Shown: piece by piece, positions 34,594 to 43,456 of the stretch
Layout of the letters: every line of letters starts with the position of its first letter
How positions within the stretch are numbered: the first letter of the stretch is position 1
Assembly (NCBI GenBank): GCA_963817375.1
Contig: CAWFOB010000002.1
Location: 1-64,000, forward strand
DNA length: 64,000 nt
Reading direction: 5' to 3'
DNA from: JACVRM01 sp963817375
GTDB lineage: Bacteria > Actinomycetota > Thermoleophilia > Gaiellales > Gaiellaceae
Notes under the pieces: model-generated
What the model saw: the letters and a program-made list of their open reading frames with translations, nothing else
Database searches by the model: none
Told to the model about the DNA's origin: nothing
Translations under genes and position numbers: made by a program

Positions 34594-37277
34594 ATGACGG
34601 TTCACGCGGCACCTGACTCAGGAACCGCCGCGGCGTCACGTCGCCGTCCGCTCCGACCGCCGAAACACAGGAGCTCGAGCTTCTCCGCTGACCGCGACGC
34701 TGCCGGCGGCGGATGTGCTGAGGCGAGCTCGGCTCGTCCGACTGCGGGTCTTTCGAGCGCCGAGGCGAGCCGGCGCCTGGGGATCTACGGGCCGAACGTC
34801 CTGGCCGCGCACGGAGTCAGCGCCTGGTCGGTGCTCGCCCGCCAGTTGCGCAGCTACCTGCTGTTGTTGCTGCTCGTCGCGGCCGTCGTCTCGGCCGTGG
34901 TCGGCGACCGGACGGAGGCGCTGATCATCGGCGCGATCATGGCGATGAGCATCGGTCTGAGCTTCTTCAACGAGTACCGCTCGGAGAAGGCGGTCGAGGA
35001 GCTGCATTCCGAGATCAAGCATCTTGCCGCGGTCGATCGCGACGGCGCTCCGGCCGAGATCGCCGTCACGCAGCTCGTCCCGGGTGACGTCGTGCACCTG
35101 CGGGTCGGGGATGTGATTCCGGCCGATCTGCGACTGCTCGAGGTGCACGAGCTCGAGTGCGACGAGTCGGTGCTGACCGGCGAGTCGCGGGCGACCGAGA
35201 AGACGGCCGAGGCCCAGCCGCCGGGGGACTCGCCCCTGGATCTGCGCTCGTGCGCCTTCATGGGCACGCTCGTGCAGCGGCGGCGACGGACGAGGCGTCG
35301 TCGTTCGCACTGGCTCGCGCACGGCGTTCGGTGCGATCGCGGTGCGCCTGGGCGAGCAGCAGGGGCAGACCGCGTTCCAGCAGGGGCTGCAGGACTTCTC
35401 TCGCCTGCTCGCGACCGTGACCGCCGTGCTGGCCGGCTCGATCTTCGTGATCAACGTCGCGCTCGGACGCTCGATCCTCCAGTCGGCCCTGTTCGCGCTC
35501 GCGATCGCGGTCGGCCTGACACCGCAGCTGCTGCCCGCGATCGTCACCGTCAGCCTGTCGACGGGCGCCCGCCGCCTGGCCAAGAAACGCGTGATCGTCA
35601 AGCGCCTGGTCGCGATCGAGGACCTCGGCAACGTCCAGGTCCTGTTCACGGACAAGACCGGCACCCTGACCGAGGGTCGGATCTCGTTCACGCAGGCGCT
35701 CGACGGCCCGGGCAAGCCAGACGACCACGTCCGCGCACTCGGCCTGGCCTGCAGCGACAAGACCGGCAACGAGCTCGACCGCGCGCTGTGGGCCGCGGCC
35801 GCAGGATGTCCACGGCGACGACCGTCCCGACGCCGCTCGACCGCCTGCCCTTCGACCACGAGCGACAGCTGGCCTCGGTCCTCGTCGACACGCCGCGAGG
35901 GCGGCTGCTGATCTCCAAGGGCGCCCCGGAAGCCGTCCTCGCCCGCTGCACGACCGTCCCCACCAAGGCGCAGGCGATCCTCGACGGCCTCTTCGCCTCG
36001 GGGACGCGGGTCGTCGCCGTCGCGAGCCGCCCGCTCGCCGACGACCACCTCGACAGGGACGACGAGCACGACCTCTCCCTCGACGGATTCCTCTGCTTCA
36101 CCGACCCGGTCAAAGCCCGACGTCAAGGACTCGCTCGCCCGGCTCGCCCGGCTCGGAGATCACCGTCAAGATCGTCACCGGCGACAACGGCCAGGTCGCG
36201 GCGCACCTCTGCGGCGAGGTCGGCCTCGACCCCGGAACGGTCGTCACCGGGACAGGAGATCGAGAAGCTCGACGACGCCGCCCTCGTCGCGCTGCTGCCG
36301 AAGACGACCATCTTCGCCCGCGTCACCCCGGAGCAGAAATCGCGCATCATCCACGCCCAGCGCAGCCTCGGCTCGGACGTCGCCTTCCTCGGTGACGGCG
36401 TCAACGACGCGATCGCGCTCCACCACGCCGACGTCGGCATCTCGGTCGACTCGGCCGCCGACGTGGCCAAGGACGCCGCGGCCGTCGTCCTGCTCGACAA
36501 GGATCTCGGCATCCTCGCCGACGGTGTCGTCGAGGGCCGGCGCATCTTCGCCAACACGATCAAGTACGTGCTGATGGGCACCTCGCTCGAACTTCGGGAA
36601 CATGTTCTCCGCGGCCGGCGCGTCGCTCTTTCTCAACTTCCTGCCGATGCTGCCGACGCAGATCCTGCTCAACAATCTCCTCTACGACGTCAGCGAGATG
36701 ACCATCCCGACCGACAACGTCGACGAGGAGCTGCTCGCTCGGCCCGCCAAGTGGGACATCCGGATGATCCGCCGCTTCATGAGCTTCTTCGGCCCGATCT
36801 CGAGCGTCTACGACTTCCTCACCTTCGCCGTCATGCTGCGCGTCTTCCACGCCGGCCCGGTCCTGTTTCGCTCCGGCTGGTTCGTCGAGTCGCTCACCAC
36901 CCAGACACTCGTGATCTTCGTGATCCGAACCCGCCGCGTTCCCTTCTACAAGAGCCGCCCCAGCCGCCCGCTGCTCGCCACCACGCTCGCCTGCGCGGCC
37001 TTCGGCGTCGCCCTTCCCTACATCCCGCCGCTCGCCCACCTCTTCGGCTTCCGACCGCTCCCGCTCACCTTCCTCGCGATCCTGATCGCGATGATCGCCA
37101 CCTACCTCGCGCTCGCCCAGGTCGGCGTCGCGCTCTTCTTCAAGCCACAGGGCGGCCGCCCGCTCGCCCGCGCCATCAGCGCCGCAGAGCGACGCATCAG
37201 CCGCAGAGCATCACGCTGGGGCCAGCTGGCGACACCGCACCCCGCCGACACCACCGTTACCGCGACCCGCCGGTTGA
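34594..37277 (+). pseudogene. Mg2+-type P-ATPase (MgtA-like), broken by about nine +1 frameshifts
   Basis: Spliced across frames, this reads as a full P-type IIIB ATPase of about 880 residues. Segments in order: DVLRR / LGSSDC / GLSSAEASRRLGIYGPNVL, the actuator motif DESVLTGES, GDGRGVVVRTGSRTAFGAIA, the phosphorylation site VLFTDKTGTLTEG, LPFDHERQLASVLVDTP, DVKDSLARLARL, ITVKIVTGDNGQVAAHLCGE, FLGDGVNDAIALHHADVGIS and NFGNMFSAAGASLFLNFLPM. Each join needs one base skipped, near 34724, 34742, 35280, 35811, 35850, 36115, 36157, 36250 and 36590. The C-terminus then runs into wecB without a stop unless one more base is skipped, which gives a stop at 37275-37277. All motifs are otherwise intact. 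Either a poorly sequenced region or a recent pseudogene. Confidence 0.8.
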
Positions 37278-37303
37278 CGCTCGAGAATAGGCTGGGCGGC
37301 GAC

Positions 37304-38368
37304 GTGAAGATCGTCTCCGTCGTCGGCAACCGGCCGCAGTTCATCAAGTCAGGCCCGCTGTCGGAGGCGCTCCGGGAGGCCGGCCACGACGAGGCCGTGG
37401 TGCACACGGGCCAGCACTACGACCGCGAGCTCTCGGAGATCTTCTTCGAGGAGCTCGGCCTCGCCCCGCCCGCCCACCGGCTCGGGATCGGCGGGCTCCC
37501 GCGCGACGAGATGCTCGCCCGCATGCAGCCGGCGCTCGAGGACGTGATCCGGGCCGAGGAACCGGATTGGGTGATCGTCTACGGCGACACGAACTCGACG
37601 CTCGCGGGCGTGCGCGCGGGCCGGGCGCTCGCCGTGCCCGTCGCGCACGTCGAAGCAGGCCTCCGCAGCGGCGACTGGTCGATGCCCGAGGAGCACAACC
37701 GGGTCGAGACCGACCGCCTCGCCGCGCTGCTCCTCTGCCCCGACGAGCGCTCGGCGCAGACACTCGCCCGCGAGGGCGTGGACGGCCGGGTCGAGGTCGT
37801 CGGCGACGTGATGCTCGACGCGACCCTCCGCCTGGCGCCGATCGCGCGGGAGCGCTCGGGCGCACTCGAGCGGTTCGCCGTCGAGCCCGGCCGGTACGTG
37901 CTCGCCACCATCCACCGCGAGGCGAACGTCGAGCCAGCGCGGCTCGGCGCCATCACCGGCGGCCTTGGGCGGCTCGCAGAGCCGGTCGTCTTCCCCGCGC
38001 ACCCGCGCACGCGCTCGCGTCTGGACGAGGTGCCTCCGAACGTCGCGCTCTCGGAGCCGCTCGGCTACCTCGACCTGGCCGCGCTCGCGTCGCAGGCCCG
38101 GGTGATCGTCACGGACTCCGGCGGGCTGCAGAAGGAGGCCTACTGGTACGGCATCCCCTGCGTGACCGCGCGCCCCTCGACCGAATGGGTCGACACCGTG
38201 GAGCTGGGTGCGAACGTGCTCGTCGACGCCGACCCCGGCGCGCTGGTCGATGCCGTCCGCGCTGCGCGCATGCCGGACGGCCTGCCGCGGCTGTACGGCG
38301 ACGGCCATGCCTCGGCGAGGATCGCGACGGCGCTGTCTATGCTCGCGCCGATGAAGGAGAAGAGATGA
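37304..38368 (+). CDS. wecB: UDP-N-acetylglucosamine 2-epimerase
   Basis: A 354-residue non-hydrolysing epimerase that interconverts UDP-GlcNAc and UDP-ManNAc. It has the N-terminal GNRPQFIKSGPLSEALREAG, WVIVYGDTNSTLAGVRAGRA, HVEAGLRSGDWSMPEEHNRV and the C-terminal UDP-binding TDSGGLQKEAYWYGIPCVTA. The GTG is the start because family proteins begin with MKIVSVVGNRPQFIK; the frame also runs through the upstream ATPase remnant, which I treat as an artefact of lost frame. It overlaps the next gene by ATGA. It feeds the synthesis of an N-acetylated surface sugar. Confidence 0.93.
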   Translation: MKIVSVVGNRPQFIKSGPLSEALREAGHDEAVVHTGQHYDRELSEIFFEELGLAPPAHRLGIGGLPRDEMLARMQPALEDVIRAEEPDWVIVYGDTNSTLAGVRAGRALAVPVAHVEAGLRSGDWSMPEEHNRVETDRLAALLLCPDERSAQTLAREGVDGRVEVVGDVMLDATLRLAPIARERSGALERFAVEPGRYVLATIHREANVEPARLGAITGGLGRLAEPVVFPAHPRTRSRLDEVPPNVALSEPLGYLDLAALASQARVIVTDSGGLQKEAYWYGIPCVTARPSTEWVDTVELGANVLVDADPGALVDAVRAARMPDGLPRLYGDGHASARIATALSMLAPMKEKR

Positions 38369-39345
38369 CGACCGTCGGCGTCGTCGGCCTCGGCTACTGG
38401 GGCCCGAACCTGGCGCGGAACTTCGACGACCTGGGCACGCTCACCTGGCTCTGCGACGCCGACCCGGAGGCGCGAGAGCGGTTTGCTGCGCGTTACCCGC
38501 AAGCGCGGTTCACGGGCGACCTCGACGACCTGCTCGCCGACCCTGAGCTCGAGGCGGTCGTCATCGCAACGCCGGTTCCGACGCACTACCCGCTCGCCAA
38601 ACGGGCGCTCGAGGCCGGCAAGCACGTGCTGGTCGAGAAGCCGCCGGCCATGCACGGCGACGAGATGGAGGAGCTCGTCGCGATCGCAGCGGAGCGCGAC
38701 CTGACCCTCATGCCGGGCCACCTGCTGCTCTACCACCCCGGCGTGCGCAAGCTGAAGCAGCTGATCGACTCCGGCGAGCTCGGCGACGTGCTCTGCATCT
38801 ACGGCAATCGCCAGAACCTCGGGATCGTGCGCACCAACGAGAACGCGCTCTGGTCGCTCGGCGTCCACGACCTGTCGGTGATCCTGTACCTGCTCGACGA
38901 GGACCCGGTCGAAGCCGCCGCGCACGGCCGCGACTTCCTGACCGAGGGCGTCGAGGACGTCGTCTTCTGCTACCTGCGCTTTCCCTCGGGGAAGATCGCG
39001 CACATGCACCTGTCGTGGCTCGACCCGCACAAGATGCGGCGGATGACCGTCGTCGGCGACCACAAGATGGCCGTCTTCGACGACATGGAGCTCGAGCGCA
39101 AGGTGACCGTCTACGAGAAGGCGCCGTGGAAGCGTGCCGAGACGTACGGCGAGTGGCAGACGCGCAGCGGCGACATCTACATCCCGAAGATCCCGACGGA
39201 CGAGCCGCTGCGGCTCGAGTGCCAGGAGTTCCTGCGCCTCGTGCGCGGCGAGGGCGATCGCCGCAAGGTCGCGAACGACGGCGCGATGGTCGTCCGCGCG
39301 CTGGAGCGGCTCACCGACTCGCTGTCGGCGGTCGGCGCCGCGTGA
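38365..39345 (+). CDS. Gfo/Idh/MocA family oxidoreductase, nucleotide-sugar type
   Basis: A 326-residue NAD(P)-dependent dehydrogenase. The Rossmann motif is VGVVGLGYWGPNLARNF, and the cofactor-side EKP motif is GKHVLVEKPPAMHGDEM. The catalytic-type histidine lies in LWSLGVHDLSVILYLL. The overall pattern resembles WbpB/WlbA-type enzymes that oxidise the 3-position of UDP-sugars. It follows wecB (ATGA overlap) and precedes an acyltransferase (GTGA overlap), forming a coupled trio. Confidence 0.88.
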   Translation: MTTVGVVGLGYWGPNLARNFDDLGTLTWLCDADPEARERFAARYPQARFTGDLDDLLADPELEAVVIATPVPTHYPLAKRALEAGKHVLVEKPPAMHGDEMEELVAIAAERDLTLMPGHLLLYHPGVRKLKQLIDSGELGDVLCIYGNRQNLGIVRTNENALWSLGVHDLSVILYLLDEDPVEAAAHGRDFLTEGVEDVVFCYLRFPSGKIAHMHLSWLDPHKMRRMTVVGDHKMAVFDDMELERKVTVYEKAPWKRAETYGEWQTRSGDIYIPKIPTDEPLRLECQEFLRLVRGEGDRRKVANDGAMVVRALERLTDSLSAVGAA

Positions 39346-39992
39346 GCTTCACGATCGGCGAGCACGTCGTCATCTACCCCGGCACGGTGATCGGAGACGG
39401 CTGCGTGATCGCCGACGGCGTCGTGCTGGGGAAGCAGCCGTCGCTGTCTCCACGCTCGACTGCGAAGCGCGAGGAGCTGCCGCCGCTCGAGATCGGGGCC
39501 GGGACGATCGTCTCGACCGGCGCGATCGTGTTCGCGGGCAGCCGGCTCGGCGAGCGGGTCATCGTCGGCGACCAGGCCTGCGTGCGCGAGCGGGTGACCG
39601 TCGGCGACGACGTCGTCATCGGCCGCGGCTCGCTCGTCGAGAACGACACGACCATCGGCTCGATGACTCGGATCCAGGCGGACGCGTACATCACCGCGTA
39701 CTCGACGCTCGAGGAGGACGTGTTCATCGCCCCGTGCGTCGTCACGACGAACGACAACTTCATGGGCCGCACCGAGAAACGGAAGAAGCTGCTCCGCGGG
39801 CCGACGATCAGGCGCGGCGCCCGTGTCGGCGGCGGCGCCGTCCTCTGCCCGGGCGTCGAGGTCGGCGAGGAGGCCTTCGTCGGGGCCGGCGCGGTCGTCG
39901 TGCGCGACGTGCCGCCGCGCGTGGTCGTCGTCGGAAATCCGGCGCGCGTGCTGCGCGACGTGCCCGGCGAAGAGCTTCTGGCTAGCGCTTGA
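39342..39992 (+). CDS. Hexapeptide N-acyltransferase, WbpD/WlbB-like
   Basis: A 216-residue left-handed beta-helix protein: repeats such as IGEHVVIYPGTVIGDGCVIA, VTVGDDVVIGRGSLVENDTT and ARVGGGAVLCPGVEVGEEAF. The tail is VVVVGNPARVLRDVP, as in WbpD/WlbB enzymes that acetylate UDP-3-amino sugars. With the epimerase and oxidoreductase before it, it should act on a UDP-amino sugar, but the aminotransferase that would make the amine is not next to it. It ends overlapping the convergent subtilase by 11 bases. Confidence 0.87.
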   Translation: MSFTIGEHVVIYPGTVIGDGCVIADGVVLGKQPSLSPRSTAKREELPPLEIGAGTIVSTGAIVFAGSRLGERVIVGDQACVRERVTVGDDVVIGRGSLVENDTTIGSMTRIQADAYITAYSTLEEDVFIAPCVVTTNDNFMGRTEKRKKLLRGPTIRRGARVGGGAVLCPGVEVGEEAFVGAGAVVVRDVPPRVVVVGNPARVLRDVPGEELLASA

Positions 39993-41592
39993 GTCGAAGC
40001 GTGTAGCTGCCCGACTGAGCCGTCGCGGTCGTCACCTGCACGAAGTACCAGCCACGGGCGGTGGCCCGGTACCTGAACCACGTTCGCTTGCCCGAGGCAA
40101 CCGAGTGCTGCGCCAGCGGCTTGCCCGGCAGCGCGATCGTCCGGGTGCCCGGGCGCAGCAGCGACACCGTCGCCCCTGTCGTGACGCCATTCAGACCGAC
40201 CGCGAGCTGCTGGCCTTCCTTGAGGAAGACGCGGTACACGTCGTTCGGGTCGTCCCAGGCGTCGAGCGTCGCCTTCAGGGTCTGCTCGCCGGGCAGCGGC
40301 GTGTACGCCTCGGTCCCGACGTCGTCGTTGGGCTCGTAGTCGTCGGGCGCCGGCTTCAGCCCAACGCGGTTCAGGGCGCCCTGGATGTCGAGCATGCCCC
40401 ACCCGCTCGCGTCGTCGCGGCCGACGCTGCAGCGCTTGCAGCCGTCGGCGGTGGTCATGTCGTCGGCCGAGCGCTCGAGGATCGCCTCGACCTGGTCGGG
40501 CTGCAGGTCGGGATTGGCAGCTATCAGCTGCGCCGCGGCGGCCGAGACCTCGGCGGCCGCGAACGATGTCCCGTCCCCGTGGCGGAAGTCGTCGGGGCCG
40601 CAGCTCGAGTAGCCCTGGCACTGCGGCCTGTCCGTGCTCAGGTCGCGGGGCACCGTCGACAGGATGCCCACGCCCGGGGCCGCGATGTCGTTGTAGAGCG
40701 GGTCGCCGTTCGAGAAGTCGGGGACGCTGCCGTCCAACGCGCTGGCACTGACGCCGAGCACGTGCGGCAGCGCGGCCGGGTAGCTCGCCCAGCGCCACGG
40801 CAGCTTCGTCGCGCCCTCGCCGTTGCCGACGGCCGCGACGACGAGCGCGCCCTTCGAGACGGCGTACTGGACGGCCGCGTCCTCAAGCGGCGAGTACTCG
40901 TCGGACGGGTCGCCGGGGTCCCGCAGCGCCGCCAGGCTCAGGTTGATGACGCGGGCTCCGCTGTTGGCGGCCCAGCGGATCGCGCGCGCCTCCGCCTCGG
41001 GGCTGATCGTCCCGTCGGCGCGCACGACCTTGGCGATGAGCAGCCGCGTGGAGAAGCCGATGCCGGCGATGCCCGTGCCGTTGTTCAGCTGCGCGGCGAT
41101 CAGGCCGGCAACGAAGGTGCCGTGCCCGATCGAGTCCGTGCGCGGGTTCGGCGAGTCGGGAACGAAGCTCTGGGCGTCGTCGATGCGATCGGCGAGCTCC
41201 GGGTGGGAGGCGTCGATCCCGGAGTCGATGATCGCGACCTTGACCGTGCCGAGCGTCGGCCGCACCGGCCATGTCGGCCACGCGTCGAACGCGTGGATCG
41301 CCGAGATGTACCACTGGCGCGTCAGCATCGGGTCGTTCGGCTTGAACGCCAGGACGCGGTCGCGCTCCAGGTGCTCCACGTAGGAGACGCCCGGGGTGGA
41401 CGACGCGACCGGAGCGTTCGCGACCAGGGCGAACGGGGCGAGGCGTGTGACCGGCGACCCAGTCTGGGCTTCGATCCGGGCCGCGACGGCGTCCACGGAA
41501 GCGCCGTGCTCGAGCACGACCGCGTAGCGGCCGCCCCACGCCGGGCCGGCAAGTGCGAGCGCGAGCGCGGCGGCTGCGAGGACGGTCTTCAC
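39982..41592 (-). CDS. Secreted S8 (subtilisin-like) serine protease
   Basis: A 536-residue exported protease. The signal peptide is MKTVLAAAALALALAGPAWG. The triad is visible: Asp at about 123 (VAIIDSGIDASHPELADR), His at about 157 (SIGHGTFVAGLIAAQLNNG) and Ser at about 343 (HGDGTSFAAAEVSAAAAQL). The oxyanion-hole asparagine is in VVAAVGNGEGATKLP. A pro-region with a PA-like inhibitor fold precedes the catalytic domain, and a C-terminal PPC-like beta domain (about residues 420-536) follows. The GTG overlaps the SpoIID gene stop (GTGA), so the two are translated together. Confidence 0.92.
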   Translation of the reverse strand: MKTVLAAAALALALAGPAWGGRYAVVLEHGASVDAVAARIEAQTGSPVTRLAPFALVANAPVASSTPGVSYVEHLERDRVLAFKPNDPMLTRQWYISAIHAFDAWPTWPVRPTLGTVKVAIIDSGIDASHPELADRIDDAQSFVPDSPNPRTDSIGHGTFVAGLIAAQLNNGTGIAGIGFSTRLLIAKVVRADGTISPEAEARAIRWAANSGARVINLSLAALRDPGDPSDEYSPLEDAAVQYAVSKGALVVAAVGNGEGATKLPWRWASYPAALPHVLGVSASALDGSVPDFSNGDPLYNDIAAPGVGILSTVPRDLSTDRPQCQGYSSCGPDDFRHGDGTSFAAAEVSAAAAQLIAANPDLQPDQVEAILERSADDMTTADGCKRCSVGRDDASGWGMLDIQGALNRVGLKPAPDDYEPNDDVGTEAYTPLPGEQTLKATLDAWDDPNDVYRVFLKEGQQLAVGLNGVTTGATVSLLRPGTRTIALPGKPLAQHSVASGKRTWFRYRATARGWYFVQVTTATAQSGSYTLRLKR

Positions 41593-43241
41593 GGCAGGTT
41601 GGCGACGGCCAGGACGGCGCTCGTCGCGGCGGCGAGGCCGTTGCTCGCAGGCAGACGCGCACGGTATGCCCCGGGCCGCGGGTTGACGGTCGCGCGCCAG
41701 CGCCCGGCCGCGTCGATACGAGCGCCGGCGACCGGCCTCCAGCCCGCTGCAGAATGTCGCTGCACCTGCACGATGGTGCCAGGTCGCGCCGGGTGCGACG
41801 AGCCGACGAAGCCGGAGCCGTCGGTCGCCGCCCGCATCTTCACCAGCGGCATGACCGTCACGGTGACCGGCTTGCTCGTCACGACGTCGGTCCGGAGCCG
41901 GTACTGCGTCGTCGCGGTCGGCGTCAGCGCAACGGACACCGTGCCGTCGCTGCGGGGCGCGACCGTGCTCACGGCCGCCCAGATCGTCGAACCGGCCGGC
42001 TGCTGCTCGACGGTGACGCTGCCGACGGCGCGCGCGAGCCCGGTCAGCGAGAACAGCGTCCCGAACGCGACCGGCGCGGTCGGCTGCACAAGCCCGAGCT
42101 CGCCGATCGTGAACCACGTCGAGCGCAGGCCGAGCGCCGTGCGGAAGTCGGAGGCGTCGATCGCAGGCCCGACGGTCCCATTCGGCCCCACGCCGGCGAT
42201 CTGCGCGACGCGCTGCGACCCGTTCATGGTCATGCGGACGTCGAGGACGGGGCCGCCGTTCATCTTCAGCACCTTGGCGAGCTTGTCCGGGCCGATCGCG
42301 GCGGGCTTCCAGTCGTGGTAGGGCGAGGCCTTGTCGTACGGGTCGGGCACCGACACCAGGTACGGCACGGGCGGCGTGCCGGGCCACACGTCCTGGATGG
42401 CGGCCGTGCGCCCGCCCGACGTGGAGAAGTAGTAGGTCGAGGCCACCTTGCCGTTGTAGAGCACGACCTGGCCGGCGGTCGCGTCCACGGCGGCGGTCGT
42501 CGAGTCGACCTCCGCGGCGATGCCCCGGTACACCTGGCTGCGCGTGTCGGAGTAGAGGTCGAAGCCGCCGCCCGTCTGCAGGTGCGAGAGCGCGTACGAG
42601 CGCGCGACGACCGCCTGTGCCTTCAGCGCCTCGGCAGGCCAGTCGTCCGGCACCTCGGAAGGGACGACTCCGTACAGATACTGCGCAAGCCCGACCACGT
42701 TGATCACCTGAAGCTTGCCAGCCGCGACGCTGACCTCGAACTGGCCCCGATAGGCCCGTCCGGCCAGTGAGAGCGGCTCCGAGCCGGCCACGAACGTGAG
42801 CGGTGGGGAGAGCTTCTGCGGCTTGGCCTGGCCGTCGACGGGGAGCTTGAGCCCCGGCTTCAGCGTGTACGAGCCGGCGGCGAGCGTGTGCGGGTCGCCG
42901 TTCGCGTCCTTCACGCGCATGTCGCCGTCGGACGCCATGACGGCGGACGGCGCGCCCTGCGCGAGCAGGACGCGGACGCGGCGGAGCGTCGCCGGGCCAA
43001 GCGTCGTGTGCGGGTAGTAGTGCGCGAGGATCTTGGTGTACGTGACGCCCGCCTTCGCGTAGCCATACGTCCCCCACTGGCTGAGGCCGACGCCGTGGCC
43101 CCACCCGTGGCCGGTGACGACGAACTGCGGCGAGACGAGCTTGCCCAGGTCCACGGGGCTCGAATCCGACGTCCTCGCGCCGGCTGCAGCGGGCACGAGC
43201 ACGGCGACGAGGAGGACGATGGCGGCTACGCGGGCGGTCAC
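41589..43241 (-). CDS. SpoIID/LytB domain protein, exported
   Basis: A 550-residue exported protein with signal peptide MTARVAAIVLLVAVLVPAAA. The motif GHGWGHGVGLSQWGTYGYAK stands at the N-terminus, before the catalytic part INVVGLAQYLYGVVPSEVPD, which carries the family glutamate. STSGGRTAAIQDVWPGTPPV follows. This order is usual in actinobacterial relatives but differs from Bacillus SpoIID, where the first motif comes last. SpoIID is a lytic transglycosylase acting on denuded glycan strands. The last 200 residues are beta-rich Ig-like repeats. It is the first gene of a pair with the subtilase. Confidence 0.9.
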   Translation of the reverse strand: MTARVAAIVLLVAVLVPAAAGARTSDSSPVDLGKLVSPQFVVTGHGWGHGVGLSQWGTYGYAKAGVTYTKILAHYYPHTTLGPATLRRVRVLLAQGAPSAVMASDGDMRVKDANGDPHTLAAGSYTLKPGLKLPVDGQAKPQKLSPPLTFVAGSEPLSLAGRAYRGQFEVSVAAGKLQVINVVGLAQYLYGVVPSEVPDDWPAEALKAQAVVARSYALSHLQTGGGFDLYSDTRSQVYRGIAAEVDSTTAAVDATAGQVVLYNGKVASTYYFSTSGGRTAAIQDVWPGTPPVPYLVSVPDPYDKASPYHDWKPAAIGPDKLAKVLKMNGGPVLDVRMTMNGSQRVAQIAGVGPNGTVGPAIDASDFRTALGLRSTWFTIGELGLVQPTAPVAFGTLFSLTGLARAVGSVTVEQQPAGSTIWAAVSTVAPRSDGTVSVALTPTATTQYRLRTDVVTSKPVTVTVMPLVKMRAATDGSGFVGSSHPARPGTIVQVQRHSAAGWRPVAGARIDAAGRWRATVNPRPGAYRARLPASNGLAAATSAVLAVANLP

Positions 43242-43456
43242 GGGCTCCCGAGTGCTCTTTCGACCGGTTCTGACCGGCGCTTGAGCGGTCGCGCCCGGCG
43301 GAGGCTAACGCATCTCACGGCCGCCTCCAATCCCTCTTTACAGGGCTCTTACGCCTGGCTTCCCGTCCGGACCGATCGGATGCCGCCTCCCGGGTGAGAT
43401 CGAGGCCGCCAAGCACCTCTGCCACGGACGGGCAGGGCGTCCATAGGATTCGAGCG

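Noticed and set aside
36602..38368. An ATPase-epimerase fusion protein
   Set aside because: The joint lacks any linker logic, the ATPase has many frameshifts and wecB has its own normal start.
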